A DNA stretch of 64,000 bases from Paenibacillus alvei DSM 29. GTDB taxonomy: Bacteria > Bacillota > Bacilli > Paenibacillales > Paenibacillaceae. The translations under genes and the position numbers were made by a program. The number at the start of each line of letters is the position of its first letter. The stretch's first letter is position 1. The stretch is taken from contig NZ_AMBZ01000006.1 in assembly GCF_000293805.1 (NCBI RefSeq), forward strand, positions 310,001-374,000, read 5' to 3'. Shown here piece after piece: positions 8,376 to 16,089 of this stretch. The notes below the pieces were generated by a model that worked only from the letters and a program-made list of their open reading frames with translations, did no database searches and was not told where the DNA came from.

Positions 8376-8702
8376 ATGTTGGAATGGATTGAAGAGCTGA
8401 CACCGGACATGCTCCCAGACCCATACCGGAAGTATGCGGAACTGATAGGCACTGACAATCTGATCAAGCTTGCTCGTCAGAACGGCGGGGATCATGTGTA
8501 TATCCCTACTATGGACTTCTTCCTGCGTCCGGTTCGGGATAGGCGCATCGTAGAGGAATATGATGGTTATAATCATCGGCAGCTTGCTCGCAAATATGAC
8601 CTAAGTGAACGGCGTATAAGGGAAATATGTGAAGGCGTCCACCCCATTGCTCGACGAGATGAAAATCAGCTCCAATTGTTTAGTGATGATGAACTCAAAT
8701 AA
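8376..8702 (+). CDS. Mor/C-type transcription activator
   Basis: 108 residues from the ATG at 8376, 11 bases after AGGAGG; a GTG at 8364 is an alternative start. The Mor family pattern is visible: an acidic N-terminal dimerisation part (LEWIEELTPDMLPDPYRKYAELIGTDN), the strand segment GGDHVYIP, then a helix-turn-helix (IVEEYDGYNHRQLARKYDLSERRIREICE). In Mu, Mor turns on the middle promoter and C the late promoters. Only one such gene is seen here, so it probably activates the lysis/head/tail operon that starts after the terminator below (inference). Confidence 0.9.
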   Translation: MLEWIEELTPDMLPDPYRKYAELIGTDNLIKLARQNGGDHVYIPTMDFFLRPVRDRRIVEEYDGYNHRQLARKYDLSERRIREICEGVHPIARRDENQLQLFSDDELK

Positions 8703-8756
8703 GGGGCAAAAAATCGGGGAAACCCCTCCAGAACAGAATAGAAAACTTTAGTAATC

Positions 8757-8791
8757 TACCAGTAGAGGCATTTGCCCTACTGGTTTTTTAT
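8757..8791 (+). terminator. Rho-independent terminator after the Mor-like gene
   Basis: ACCAGTAG (8758-8765) pairs with CTACTGGT (8777-8784), extended by GGC/GCC, and is followed by TTTTTTATT. It separates the Mor-like gene from the late operon. GGGCAAA at 8704-8710 could instead pair with TTTGCCC at 8771-8777 and break this stem. Confidence 0.8.
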
Positions 8792-8813
8792 TGTCTAAAA
8801 GGAGGCAAGTATC

Positions 8814-9245
8814 ATGCAAAGCGCAATAAACGAAATGATTTTGAACATCGTATTAGCGGGGTTGGCGTTGTTGTCGTCCTACGCAATCTATTACATCAGA
8901 AGAGCGACTGTAAAGCTATCAGCAGAAACGAAGAAGCTTGGAGATGATTCTCAACGAGCTCTCGCTCAGGCAGCCATTGAACGTCTGGACGACATTGCTG
9001 AAAAAACAGTAAGCACTATTGAACAAACATTGGCGAAGGAACTCAGAGAATCCGTAAAAAACGGCATAGCATCAAAGAATGAACTAACGGAGTTATCAAG
9101 TCGAGCGTATTCAGAAATTATTCACCAACTACGTCCTGACTATTTGAAGGCACTCCACGATACCCTGGGAGATACAGAAAAGTACATCATGAATACGATA
9201 GAATCCAAGGTTCTGGAGCTCAAAGACAAGGGGCGTGCTGGCTAG
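8814..9245 (+). CDS. Membrane-anchored holin-like protein
   Basis: 143 residues behind AAAGGAGG. One N-terminal membrane segment (about residues 8-28, MILNIVLAGLALLSSYAIYYI) is followed by ~110 charged, helical residues. The layout is like LLH-type phage holins and it is the first gene after the Mor-side terminator, one gene from the amidase. A holin role is inferred; the long soluble tail could also mean a structural or spanin-like function. The stop overlaps the next start by one base. Confidence 0.65.
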   Translation: MQSAINEMILNIVLAGLALLSSYAIYYIRRATVKLSAETKKLGDDSQRALAQAAIERLDDIAEKTVSTIEQTLAKELRESVKNGIASKNELTELSSRAYSEIIHQLRPDYLKALHDTLGDTEKYIMNTIESKVLELKDKGRAG

Positions 9246-9541
9246 TGGAATGGACTTGGGTGATTCAGACCGTAATCATGCTTGGTATCGGTGCAATTGG
9301 ATTCTTCTTGAAGACAACGCTGTCGGAAGTCAAGCAGCATATTGCATCATCGGCCAAGCGCGTAGACGAACTGGAAGACAAGATGGATACCAAAGTAGCT
9401 GGATTGGAGAGAGAAGTTAAGGAGTTGAAAAGCGATCTCCCCTTCATCTACGTCACTCGTGAGGATTACATTCGCACCATGAACAATGTGGACAAGAAGC
9501 TAGACAGGATTCATGACACCATGCTTGAAAGGGGGAAATGA
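9245..9541 (+). CDS. Membrane/coiled-coil protein, Mu gp25-like (DUF2730) position
   Basis: 98 residues from a GTG start. One membrane helix (about 5-23) is followed by a coiled coil (VDELEDKMDTKVAGLEREVKELKSD) and a C-terminal helix. Size, topology and place directly before the gp26-like gene match Mu gp25 (DUF2730). A spanin-like or lysis-accessory role is possible but not shown. Its stop overlaps the next ATG by four bases. Confidence 0.6.
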   Translation: MEWTWVIQTVIMLGIGAIGFFLKTTLSEVKQHIASSAKRVDELEDKMDTKVAGLEREVKELKSDLPFIYVTREDYIRTMNNVDKKLDRIHDTMLERGK

Positions 9542-9855
9542 AGTTGGAAGACAAGGAATTTCAAGTCCAGCAGAACAAGGCAATTCGTGGCTACATCATG
9601 CGGAGTCTGGCACGAGGTAATCAAAACACGTTGCTATGCAAACAGTTATCGAACGCACTTATCAATGATGGCTTGATTGTCTCCCCTGACATCTCCAAGC
9701 ATTTGGACTACCTGAAGGAAAAAGGATATATCCAATTCGTGGGTAAGCATATCAATTCGTACAACGTGTACCGCAATGATGGGTCTATACGGCTAACTGC
9801 CAAAGGTGTGGACTTACTTGAAAACACCATAGATGATCCAGGGGTCGATATCTAA
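9538..9855 (+). CDS. Winged-helix protein, Mu gp26-like
   Basis: 105 residues. A winged-helix layout is visible: recognition part LLCKQLSNALINDGLIVSPDISKHLDYLKEKGYI, then a wing ending in IRLTAKGVDLLENTIDDPGV. That ending is typical of the small wHTH family found between gp25 and the small terminase in Mu-like phages (Mu gp26). It may help bind phage DNA during packaging (inference from context). The stop shares one base with the next start. Confidence 0.7.
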   Translation: MKLEDKEFQVQQNKAIRGYIMRSLARGNQNTLLCKQLSNALINDGLIVSPDISKHLDYLKEKGYIQFVGKHINSYNVYRNDGSIRLTAKGVDLLENTIDDPGVDI

Positions 9856-10415
9856 TGAGCGGCAAACGGAGGAATCGAACTCGCTCAAAGATAGATGATC
9901 TCCCAGTACACATCAAGGATCAGGTAGATGCCATGCTCATGGACACTCGGTATACCTACTGGGAAATATCCGAGTACCTAGAAGATCAGGGCTTCGAAGT
10001 TTCCAAGAGCTCTATTGGACGCTATGCCTTGCGGATTGGTAACACCATGCAGCGACTCATGGAAGCGCAAGAGCAAACGAAAGCTCTAGTCGAGATGATA
10101 AAGAAGAACCCTGAGGTTGATTATACCGAAGGCGGCCTTCAGATCATGGCTGGAGAACTAACCAAGAAAATGGCACAAGCCCAGGAAGAATGGGACTATA
10201 TGCCGCTCGATAAAGCAGCTCGTGTCATGGTCGCACTTTCAAGAACGAAGGTGTACAAAGACCGCGTTCGCCAGGATATGCAGAAGAAGGTTGATCTTGC
10301 GTTCCAAGGGATGGAGTCCGAGCTGATGGCAGCCATTAAGTCCGACCCACAACTCGCTGGAGAATTGAAGTCGGTACTGCAAAGAGCGAAGGAAAAGATG
10401 ATGGCCGATGATTAA
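9855..10415 (+). CDS. Small terminase subunit, Mu gp27 (DUF3486)
   Basis: 186 residues. The DUF3486 signature is clear: basic N-terminus, LPVHIKDQVDAMLMDTRYTYWEISEYLEDQGFEVSKSSIGRYALRI (an HTH), then a long helical region. Small terminases recognise the packaging start and stimulate the large subunit. It overlaps the large terminase gene by 8 bases, the usual arrangement. Confidence 0.92.
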   Translation: MSGKRRNRTRSKIDDLPVHIKDQVDAMLMDTRYTYWEISEYLEDQGFEVSKSSIGRYALRIGNTMQRLMEAQEQTKALVEMIKKNPEVDYTEGGLQIMAGELTKKMAQAQEEWDYMPLDKAARVMVALSRTKVYKDRVRQDMQKKVDLAFQGMESELMAAIKSDPQLAGELKSVLQRAKEKMMADD

Positions 10416-12171
10416 GTTGGATGATTACTTACGGCAGCTTGAAGACGATTTGGACAAGGAAGAGCTTTTAAGCCAGGAGTATCAGAAGCAGCTCTTTGAA
10501 AGCTATGTGATGCGTAATGAGCAGCACAGCGAATATCGAGCGTCACTGTTGAATGAGTATCGGAACGGTGCGGAGCTCACGGGCAAGGATGGACTTCGCA
10601 AGCAGCTTGCGGCAATTGACCTGGAGTATTTTGGCCGTGCTTATCTCCCTCATTACTTTGTTCGGGAGTCGCCAAAATTTCATGAAGAACTAGATAACAT
10701 ATGGACTCAGGGAGTCATGAAAGGCATGAACCCTACCACATCAGCTAAGCAGATATCTAGGGCGAAAGGTTGCCGTCGTGGTACGGCCGCCCCTCGTGGT
10801 CATGCGAAATCAACAAGCTTCACTTTTAAGGATACATTGCATGCGGTTCTGTACGAATATAAGCATTACCCGATTATCCTATCCGATAGCAGCGACCAGG
10901 CTGAGGGGTTTCTCACTGATATCAAGACAGAGTTAGAAGATAACTCGGCAATCATTGAAGACTTCGGAAGCCTAAAAGGGAAAGTCTGGAAAGGTAGCGT
11001 CCTGTTGACGTCAACGGACATTAAGGTCGAGGCAATTGGCTCTGGCAAGAAGATTCGGGGACGGCGCCACCGGAATTGGCGTCCTGATTTGATCGTCCTT
11101 GATGATATTGAAAATGACGAGAACGTAAATACACTTGAACAGCGCAAGAAGCTTGAGAGCTGGTTTTACAAGGCCGTATCCAAGGCTGGTGACACATATA
11201 CCGACATTGTGTATATCGGTACGATTCTGCATTACGATTCGTTGCTATCCAAAGTCCTGAAGAATCCTGAATACCACTGTGTCAAATATCGGGGGGTCAT
11301 CCACCCCGCCAAGAACCAAGAGCTTTGGGATGCGTGGGAAGCAATTTATACCGACCTTGAGAATGAGCGTCGACAGGAAGACGCACGGACGTTTTACGAG
11401 GACAACAAAGAAGACATGCTCGAAGGCACTGAGGTGCTGTGGGAAGCAAAACTCTCTTATTACGATCTAATGGTCATCAAGATTTCAGAAGGTGAAGCGT
11501 CATTCAACTCTGAAATTCAGAATGATCCGATTGATCCTGATTCCTGTACGTTCAATGAAGAGTGGTTTGACTATTACGATGACGATCTAAGTCTTGATTT
11601 CAGTGACTCTAGATTCGTGTATGTAGCAGCGAATGATCCGTCCCTGGGCAAGAACAAAAAGAGTGATACGAGTTCAATTATTGCAATCGCAAAAGACACC
11701 AAGAGCGGCTATATGTACGTAGTGGAGGCATCCATCGAGAGACGCGTCCCGGATGCCATTATCGAGGATGCAATCGAGATGTCGAAACGATTCAGGCGAG
11801 ACTATAGGCGACCATTCCGTAAATTCGGCGTCGAGACAGTACAGTTCCAGCACTTCTTCAAGGATGTTCTTGTCCAGAAGAGCGCTGAAGCTGGTGAATA
11901 TCTCTCAATCGAGGAGATACATAGTGTCCAGCGTAAGGAGTTGAGAATCGAGTCCCTTCAGCCATTCGTGAAGAACGGATATCTGAAGTTTAGCAGACGA
12001 CACAAGACTTTGCTTCAACAGATGCGCGAATATCCAATGGGCAAGAATGATGATGGTCCCGATGGGCTTGAAATGGCGGTACGGCTTGCATTGAGCATCA
12101 AGACATCAAATAAAACAGATTACAAGTCAGTCATTAGCCGAGCTATGAAGTTCCGGCGAGGCGGCTACTAG
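10408..12171 (+). CDS. Large terminase subunit, Mu gp28 type
   Basis: 587 residues. The ATPase has a Walker A-like motif (APRGHAKST, about 128-136), Walker B (LIVLDDIEND, about 228-237) and a TIL motif region (YIGTILHYDSLL). The C-terminal RNase H-like nuclease starts with YVAANDPSLGK and is followed by a D/E-containing strand. It pumps DNA into proheads and cuts it by headful packaging, as in Mu. The portal gene follows after 13 bases. Confidence 0.95.
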   Translation: MIKLDDYLRQLEDDLDKEELLSQEYQKQLFESYVMRNEQHSEYRASLLNEYRNGAELTGKDGLRKQLAAIDLEYFGRAYLPHYFVRESPKFHEELDNIWTQGVMKGMNPTTSAKQISRAKGCRRGTAAPRGHAKSTSFTFKDTLHAVLYEYKHYPIILSDSSDQAEGFLTDIKTELEDNSAIIEDFGSLKGKVWKGSVLLTSTDIKVEAIGSGKKIRGRRHRNWRPDLIVLDDIENDENVNTLEQRKKLESWFYKAVSKAGDTYTDIVYIGTILHYDSLLSKVLKNPEYHCVKYRGVIHPAKNQELWDAWEAIYTDLENERRQEDARTFYEDNKEDMLEGTEVLWEAKLSYYDLMVIKISEGEASFNSEIQNDPIDPDSCTFNEEWFDYYDDDLSLDFSDSRFVYVAANDPSLGKNKKSDTSSIIAIAKDTKSGYMYVVEASIERRVPDAIIEDAIEMSKRFRRDYRRPFRKFGVETVQFQHFFKDVLVQKSAEAGEYLSIEEIHSVQRKELRIESLQPFVKNGYLKFSRRHKTLLQQMREYPMGKNDDGPDGLEMAVRLALSIKTSNKTDYKSVISRAMKFRRGGY

Positions 12172-12184
12172 GAGGTGAATACAG

Positions 12185-13756
12185 TTGTCAAGACGGAAAC
12201 GAAAGAATCAAGAGAAAGCGGCAGCTCCAAGGCGTCCCGAAATGGTTGAGATAGCAGTCGCTCAGGTACATGATAAGTATTCCACCTATCCGTCCAATGG
12301 CTTGACTCCAGTAAGACTGGCGCAAATCTTTAGAGAAGCCGATGCGGGGGATGTGCTTCAGCAAATGGAGCTTTTCGAAGAAATGGAGGAAAAAGATCCA
12401 CATCTCTTCTCTCAGCTCCAGACACGCAAAAATGCTGTCACGGGATTGGACTTCGAAGTCATCCCCTTTAGCGATGATGAATGGGATAAGCAGATAGCCG
12501 AGTTCGTAAAAGAACAGATTGACGGCCTGGAGAACTTCGAGGATATCATGATGGATTTGCTCGATGCAATTGGAAAGGGCATCTCTGTTTCTGAAATCAT
12601 ATGGGGAATTGAAGATGGCTATACCGTAGTGGATGACATCAAATGGCGACATCCAAAGCGTTTCTCTTGGGATAACAACGACATCATGAAAGTAAGCACA
12701 AGAGACCATCCTTCAGGGATACCGCTGCCAGACAATAAGTTCGTGATTCACCGCTATAAGGCACGTTCTGGTCATCCGTCAAGGGCGGGAGTTCTACGAG
12801 TAGTCGCATGGATGTACTTGTTCAAAAATTACGACCTGAAGGACTGGGTAAGCTTCTGCGAAGTATTCGGGATGCCCCTACGTCTTGGGAAGTATGATCC
12901 ATCTGCCTCAGAGGAAGAGAAAAACGCGCTCATACGGGCACTGGTACAACTGGGGACAGATGCCGCTGGCATTATCCCGACTGGAACGGATATCGAATTC
13001 AAAGAGGCATCGAAGACGACCTCGATCAACGTCTATGAATCACTCGCACGATACTGTGACGAGCAAACATCCAAGGCAGTGCTTGGACAGACACTGACTT
13101 CTGATTCTGGCGGCGGCTCCTTCGCTCAGTCAAAGACGCATAATGAAGTCAGACATGACTTGACTGTCGCTGATTGTAAGGCGCTAGCCGCAACCTTACG
13201 TCGTGATCTTATACGACCTCTTGTGTATTTCAACTTCGGGGAAGACCGGCGTATTCCCCATCTTCGTTTCGACTGCGAGGAAGCCGGTGATCTGAAAGAA
13301 ACTGCTGACATCTACGAGAAGCTGATCGATATGGGGTTGAAGATTCCAACCTCTCATCTATACAAGAAATTCAGTGTTCCGAAGCCTGAAAATGGCGAGG
13401 AAGTAGCAACGCCGCTTACTAATTCTTCAACCGCAATGCCCTTTAAGGATACGGCCTTGATCGTGAACAAGACAAATCAAAACAAGCTCAGCTCAACTCA
13501 GGAGAACATAGACCGATTAGCAGATGCCGCTCTGGAACAGAATGCGGGTGTGTTTGCGAAAATATTTGCTCCGATTCTCAAAATGCTTGACAAAGCTAAC
13601 AATCTGGAAGAAGTGAAGGCTCAGCTCGAAGACGATAGATTCACGGAAGAGTTGTACCAGCAAATGGATATGAAAGACTTGGATGAACTGTTGCACAAAG
13701 CCATGTTCTATGCCGACCTAATGGGGAGAGTCGAAGAGAATGAAAGAACTGTTTGA
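12185..13756 (+). CDS. Portal protein, Mu gp29 (DUF935)
   Basis: 523 residues from a TTG start 8 bases after AGGAGGTG. The sequence matches the DUF935 portal family: LAQIFREADAGDVLQQMELFEEMEEKDPHL near the N-terminus, a core with HRYKARSGHPSRAGVLR and later the GQTLTSDSGGGSFAQSKTH segment. Portals form the dodecameric ring for DNA entry and exit. It overlaps the F-like gene by 17 bases. Confidence 0.95.
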   Translation: MSRRKRKNQEKAAAPRRPEMVEIAVAQVHDKYSTYPSNGLTPVRLAQIFREADAGDVLQQMELFEEMEEKDPHLFSQLQTRKNAVTGLDFEVIPFSDDEWDKQIAEFVKEQIDGLENFEDIMMDLLDAIGKGISVSEIIWGIEDGYTVVDDIKWRHPKRFSWDNNDIMKVSTRDHPSGIPLPDNKFVIHRYKARSGHPSRAGVLRVVAWMYLFKNYDLKDWVSFCEVFGMPLRLGKYDPSASEEEKNALIRALVQLGTDAAGIIPTGTDIEFKEASKTTSINVYESLARYCDEQTSKAVLGQTLTSDSGGGSFAQSKTHNEVRHDLTVADCKALAATLRRDLIRPLVYFNFGEDRRIPHLRFDCEEAGDLKETADIYEKLIDMGLKIPTSHLYKKFSVPKPENGEEVATPLTNSSTAMPFKDTALIVNKTNQNKLSSTQENIDRLADAALEQNAGVFAKIFAPILKMLDKANNLEEVKAQLEDDRFTEELYQQMDMKDLDELLHKAMFYADLMGRVEENERTV

Positions 13757-14474
13757 TCTTCTCACGGATGACATTGTATTCGAGGAAGCTGTCAAGTATT
13801 TTGGCGATAAGCTGCCGGTGACAGCAAGTGAATTCTATAAGCTTGAAGAGGAATATAAGAGTCTTGCCTTTACAGTGTCGGGATACACGTCTATTCAAAT
13901 CATTAACAAGTTTCATGATGAGTTGCTGGAATCTATCGAGCAAGGCCGCACAATGAAAGATTTCCGCGATAGAATGAATGATTTCCTAGAACGCCGGGGA
14001 TATGAAGGGATAACGAATTTCCAAGCTGACAACGTCTTCCGCACCAACATCCAAACGGCATACCAGGTTGGTCATTACCAGCAAATGAGGTCACCCACAG
14101 TGATGAAGCTGCGTCCTTACTGGATGTATGATGCGGTAAAAGATAGCAAGACTCGTCCATCACACTTAGCAATGGACGGCAAGGTATATCGAGCAGATGA
14201 TCCCATATGGGATACCTGGTATCCTCCGAACGGCTTTCGCTGCCGTTGTACGGTGAAGACATTATCAGAGCGGCAATTGAAGGAGCGCGGATTGAAGGTT
14301 GAGACAGAGCCGCCGATATCAGCACAGGTGAATGGTCATCATGTGAACGTCTTGCCTGATCCTAGCTTCTCTACGAATCCAGCAAAGCATGCCTTCAATC
14401 CGGATGTGAGCAGCTACCCTAAAAGCTTGAAAAAAGCATTCGAAAACAGGGAGAAACGCAAATCGAAAGAGTAA
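13740..14474 (+). CDS. F-like minor head protein (SPP1 gp7 family)
   Basis: 244 residues with the phage head morphogenesis domain: RTNIQTAYQVGHYQQM, then the signature HLAMDGKVYRADDPIWDTWYPPNGFRCRC near residues 142-171. The DPIWDTWYPPNGFRCRC motif is the hallmark of Mu F/SPP1 gp7 proteins, which attach to the portal inside the prohead. It is much shorter than Mu gpF (>400 residues); only the core domain is present, as in many Firmicute phages. Confidence 0.93.
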   Translation: MKELFDLLTDDIVFEEAVKYFGDKLPVTASEFYKLEEEYKSLAFTVSGYTSIQIINKFHDELLESIEQGRTMKDFRDRMNDFLERRGYEGITNFQADNVFRTNIQTAYQVGHYQQMRSPTVMKLRPYWMYDAVKDSKTRPSHLAMDGKVYRADDPIWDTWYPPNGFRCRCTVKTLSERQLKERGLKVETEPPISAQVNGHHVNVLPDPSFSTNPAKHAFNPDVSSYPKSLKKAFENREKRKSKE

Positions 14475-14595
14475 GCTCCTAGAATGCCCTGTATGACGTT
14501 TTGGGAAATGGATGACCGAATCATGCAGAGCAATATTAGACCCGCGTTATAACGCGTTATAACGCTAGTAGAGAAGGCATTTTCTTGGCGAGGGG
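14475..14595 (+). repeat. Overlapping palindromes in the gap before the protease gene
   Basis: The only sizeable gap in the head cluster. GCGTTATAACGC, a perfect 12-base palindrome, occurs at 14544-14555 and again at 14554-14565, sharing GC. A 22-codon frame here has no convincing start. Mu has gene G at this place, but its homologue here is at 17474. The palindromes could be a regulator site or a scar. Confidence 0.6.
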
Positions 14596-15620
14596 GTGAA
14601 CAAACTGAAAAGACTGATTGTATGTTCAGGAACGGCTTCAGAAGTGCAAGGTATTCCAACCGTGATCAAGCTCCTTCCGAAGGGGCTTGTGAAATCGCAA
14701 AAAGGCAACTTCATCGTAGACGAAGAATCGTTTCAGGCAATCAAGGAAACATTTCAGCGACGGGCTTTGGATATCGTTATCGACTACGAGCATCAGACCC
14801 TCGAAGATATCCAAGCTCCTGCCGGTGGATGGATTAAAGAGCTCAGCCTCCAGGACGATGCCATTGTTGGCAAGGTCGAATGGACGCCCAAGGCAGAGGA
14901 ATATCTGAAGAACAAGGAATATCGCTACCTATCGCCTGTCGTTCTGGTTCGCAAATCGGATCAAAAGGCTGTTGTCCTGCATTCGGTCGCCCTGACGAAC
15001 ACACCAGCTATCGACGGGATGTATCCAATTATTAATTCGCTTGATATCACTCAATATGAAGAAGGAGGAAACGAGATGGATTTTCTAAAAAAACTCGCTG
15101 AACTGCTTGGCCTTAGTGCTGATGCTACCGAAGAGGAAATCATGCAAAAGCTTCAGGGGTTGCAAGCCAATTCCACTGAAGAAAAAAAGAAGAGGACGAA
15201 GAAGAAATCGTCGCAAATAAGACAATCACTGACCTGCTTGGTGTCGCTTCGAATGCAAAGACAGAAGATGTGGCAGCCGCTATCATGGCCTTGAAGAATC
15301 CTTCAGGTTATGTCCCAATTTCAGAATTCAAGGCGCTGAAGGAACGCCTGGATAAGAAGGACTCTAATGAGCTCGTAACCAAGGCACTGAAGGAAGGAAA
15401 AATTTCAGCAGCACAAAAAGCATGGGCTGATGAGTATGCTCTCAAAGACCCGAAAGGCTTCCAAAAGTTCGTTGAAAAAGCTCCTCAAGTGGTTCCGGTT
15501 GGAGAACTCGACTTCACTGATGAAGGGAAGCGGTCGGCGAAACAGGATGAGGTTAGCATGACAGTGTGCAAAATGCTCGGCATCTCTGATGATGACTTGC
15601 AAAAATACGGCGGTAAGTAA
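14596..15620 (+). CDS. Capsid protease/scaffold, Mu I-Z type, with predicted -1 frameshift
   Basis: The frame-0 product runs 14596-15294 (232 residues). The first ~160 residues match Mu protease I: IDYEHQTLEDIQAPAGGWIKEL, WTPKAEEYLKNKEYRYLSPV and HSVALTNTPAI. The scaffold-like C-terminus (LVTKALKEGKISAAQKAWADEY) lies in the -1 frame up to 15620. The frames meet at A_AAA_AAG (15183-15189); a -1 slip gives a 341-residue protein, close to Mu gpI (361). The downstream frame has no ribosome site of its own. The start may be CTG 14605, 8 bases after AGGGGG, rather than GTG 14596. Alternatively, an extra A in the A7 run is a mutation or sequence error. Confidence 0.85.
15076..15620 (+). CDS. Nested scaffold protein (Mu Z-like), internal start
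   Basis: Inside the protease gene, GAAGGAGG (15061-15068) stands 7 bases before an in-frame ATG at 15076 (MDFLKKLAELLGLSADATEE). Mu makes its scaffold Z from an internal start in gene I, so this is the likely equivalent. The start is upstream of the A_AAA_AAG site, so a full-length scaffold (about 180 residues) also needs the -1 slip. Without it a ~72-residue product results. The ribosome site is visible; scaffold function is inferred from Mu. Confidence 0.65.
15183..15189 (+). promoter_or_regulatory. Predicted -1 ribosomal frameshift heptamer A_AAA_AAG
   Basis: In frame 0 the codons read GAA AAA AAG, the same heptamer as E. coli dnaX. After a -1 slip reading continues GAA GAG GAC in the scaffold frame. 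Five bases downstream a small stem, GACGA (15195-15199) with TCGTC (15208-15212), may stimulate slippage. Confidence 0.6.
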
Positions 15621-15657
15621 TCTATCAATTAAATCAATTACAAGGGGTGAATAAGGT

Positions 15658-16059
15658 ATGGCATTAACACAAGGACGTAATACAACGGAATATGCAGATG
15701 GCAGAACACTCATCCTCCCTGTTAAGGGCGGCACAAAAATTTTCGATGGCGCACTTGTTGCAGTCGATGCGACAGGCATGGCAGTTCCGGGAGCAAAGGC
15801 AGATAAACTCCTAGCAGCTGGACGGGCTGAAGAGTATGTCGATAATTCGGCGGGGACAGATGGTGAAGCTACCATTCGAGTCCGTCGAGGCGTCTTCAAA
15901 TGGAACAACGCTTCGTCTGGTGCTGTAACTGCCAAGGATGTATTGAAAGATTGCTATTTCAGTGACGATGAGACGGTGACTTCCACCGCTACTGGCTCTA
16001 GCGTGGCCGGTAAGGTCATTGGGATCGAAGGCAGCTACGTCATCGTAGAAACATTGTAA
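15658..16059 (+). CDS. Capsid decoration protein (DUF2190-like)
   Basis: 133 residues with the small beta-rich pattern of head decoration/stabilisation proteins: TLILPVKGGTKIFDGALVAVDATGMAVPG ... GVFKWNNASSGAVTAKDVLKDCYFSDDETVT. It sits between the protease/scaffold and the major capsid gene, the usual place in Mu-like and lambda-like phages. It would bind the outside of the expanded capsid. Good ribosome site (AAGGGGTGA). Confidence 0.8.
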   Translation: MALTQGRNTTEYADGRTLILPVKGGTKIFDGALVAVDATGMAVPGAKADKLLAAGRAEEYVDNSAGTDGEATIRVRRGVFKWNNASSGAVTAKDVLKDCYFSDDETVTSTATGSSVAGKVIGIEGSYVIVETL

Positions 16060-16089
16060 TCTATTGAATTGTAACGAGGAGGAAATCGA

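Noticed and set aside
8757..8791. Dyad after the Mor-like gene as a Mor-binding site
   Set aside because: The stem is GC-balanced, tight and followed by T6, the form of a terminator; I have no sequence match to a known Mor site.
15270..15620. Scaffold C-terminus as an independent gene from GTG 15270
   Set aside because: No ribosome site upstream; the frame continues open back to the slip heptamer and the protein matches the C-terminus of gene I.
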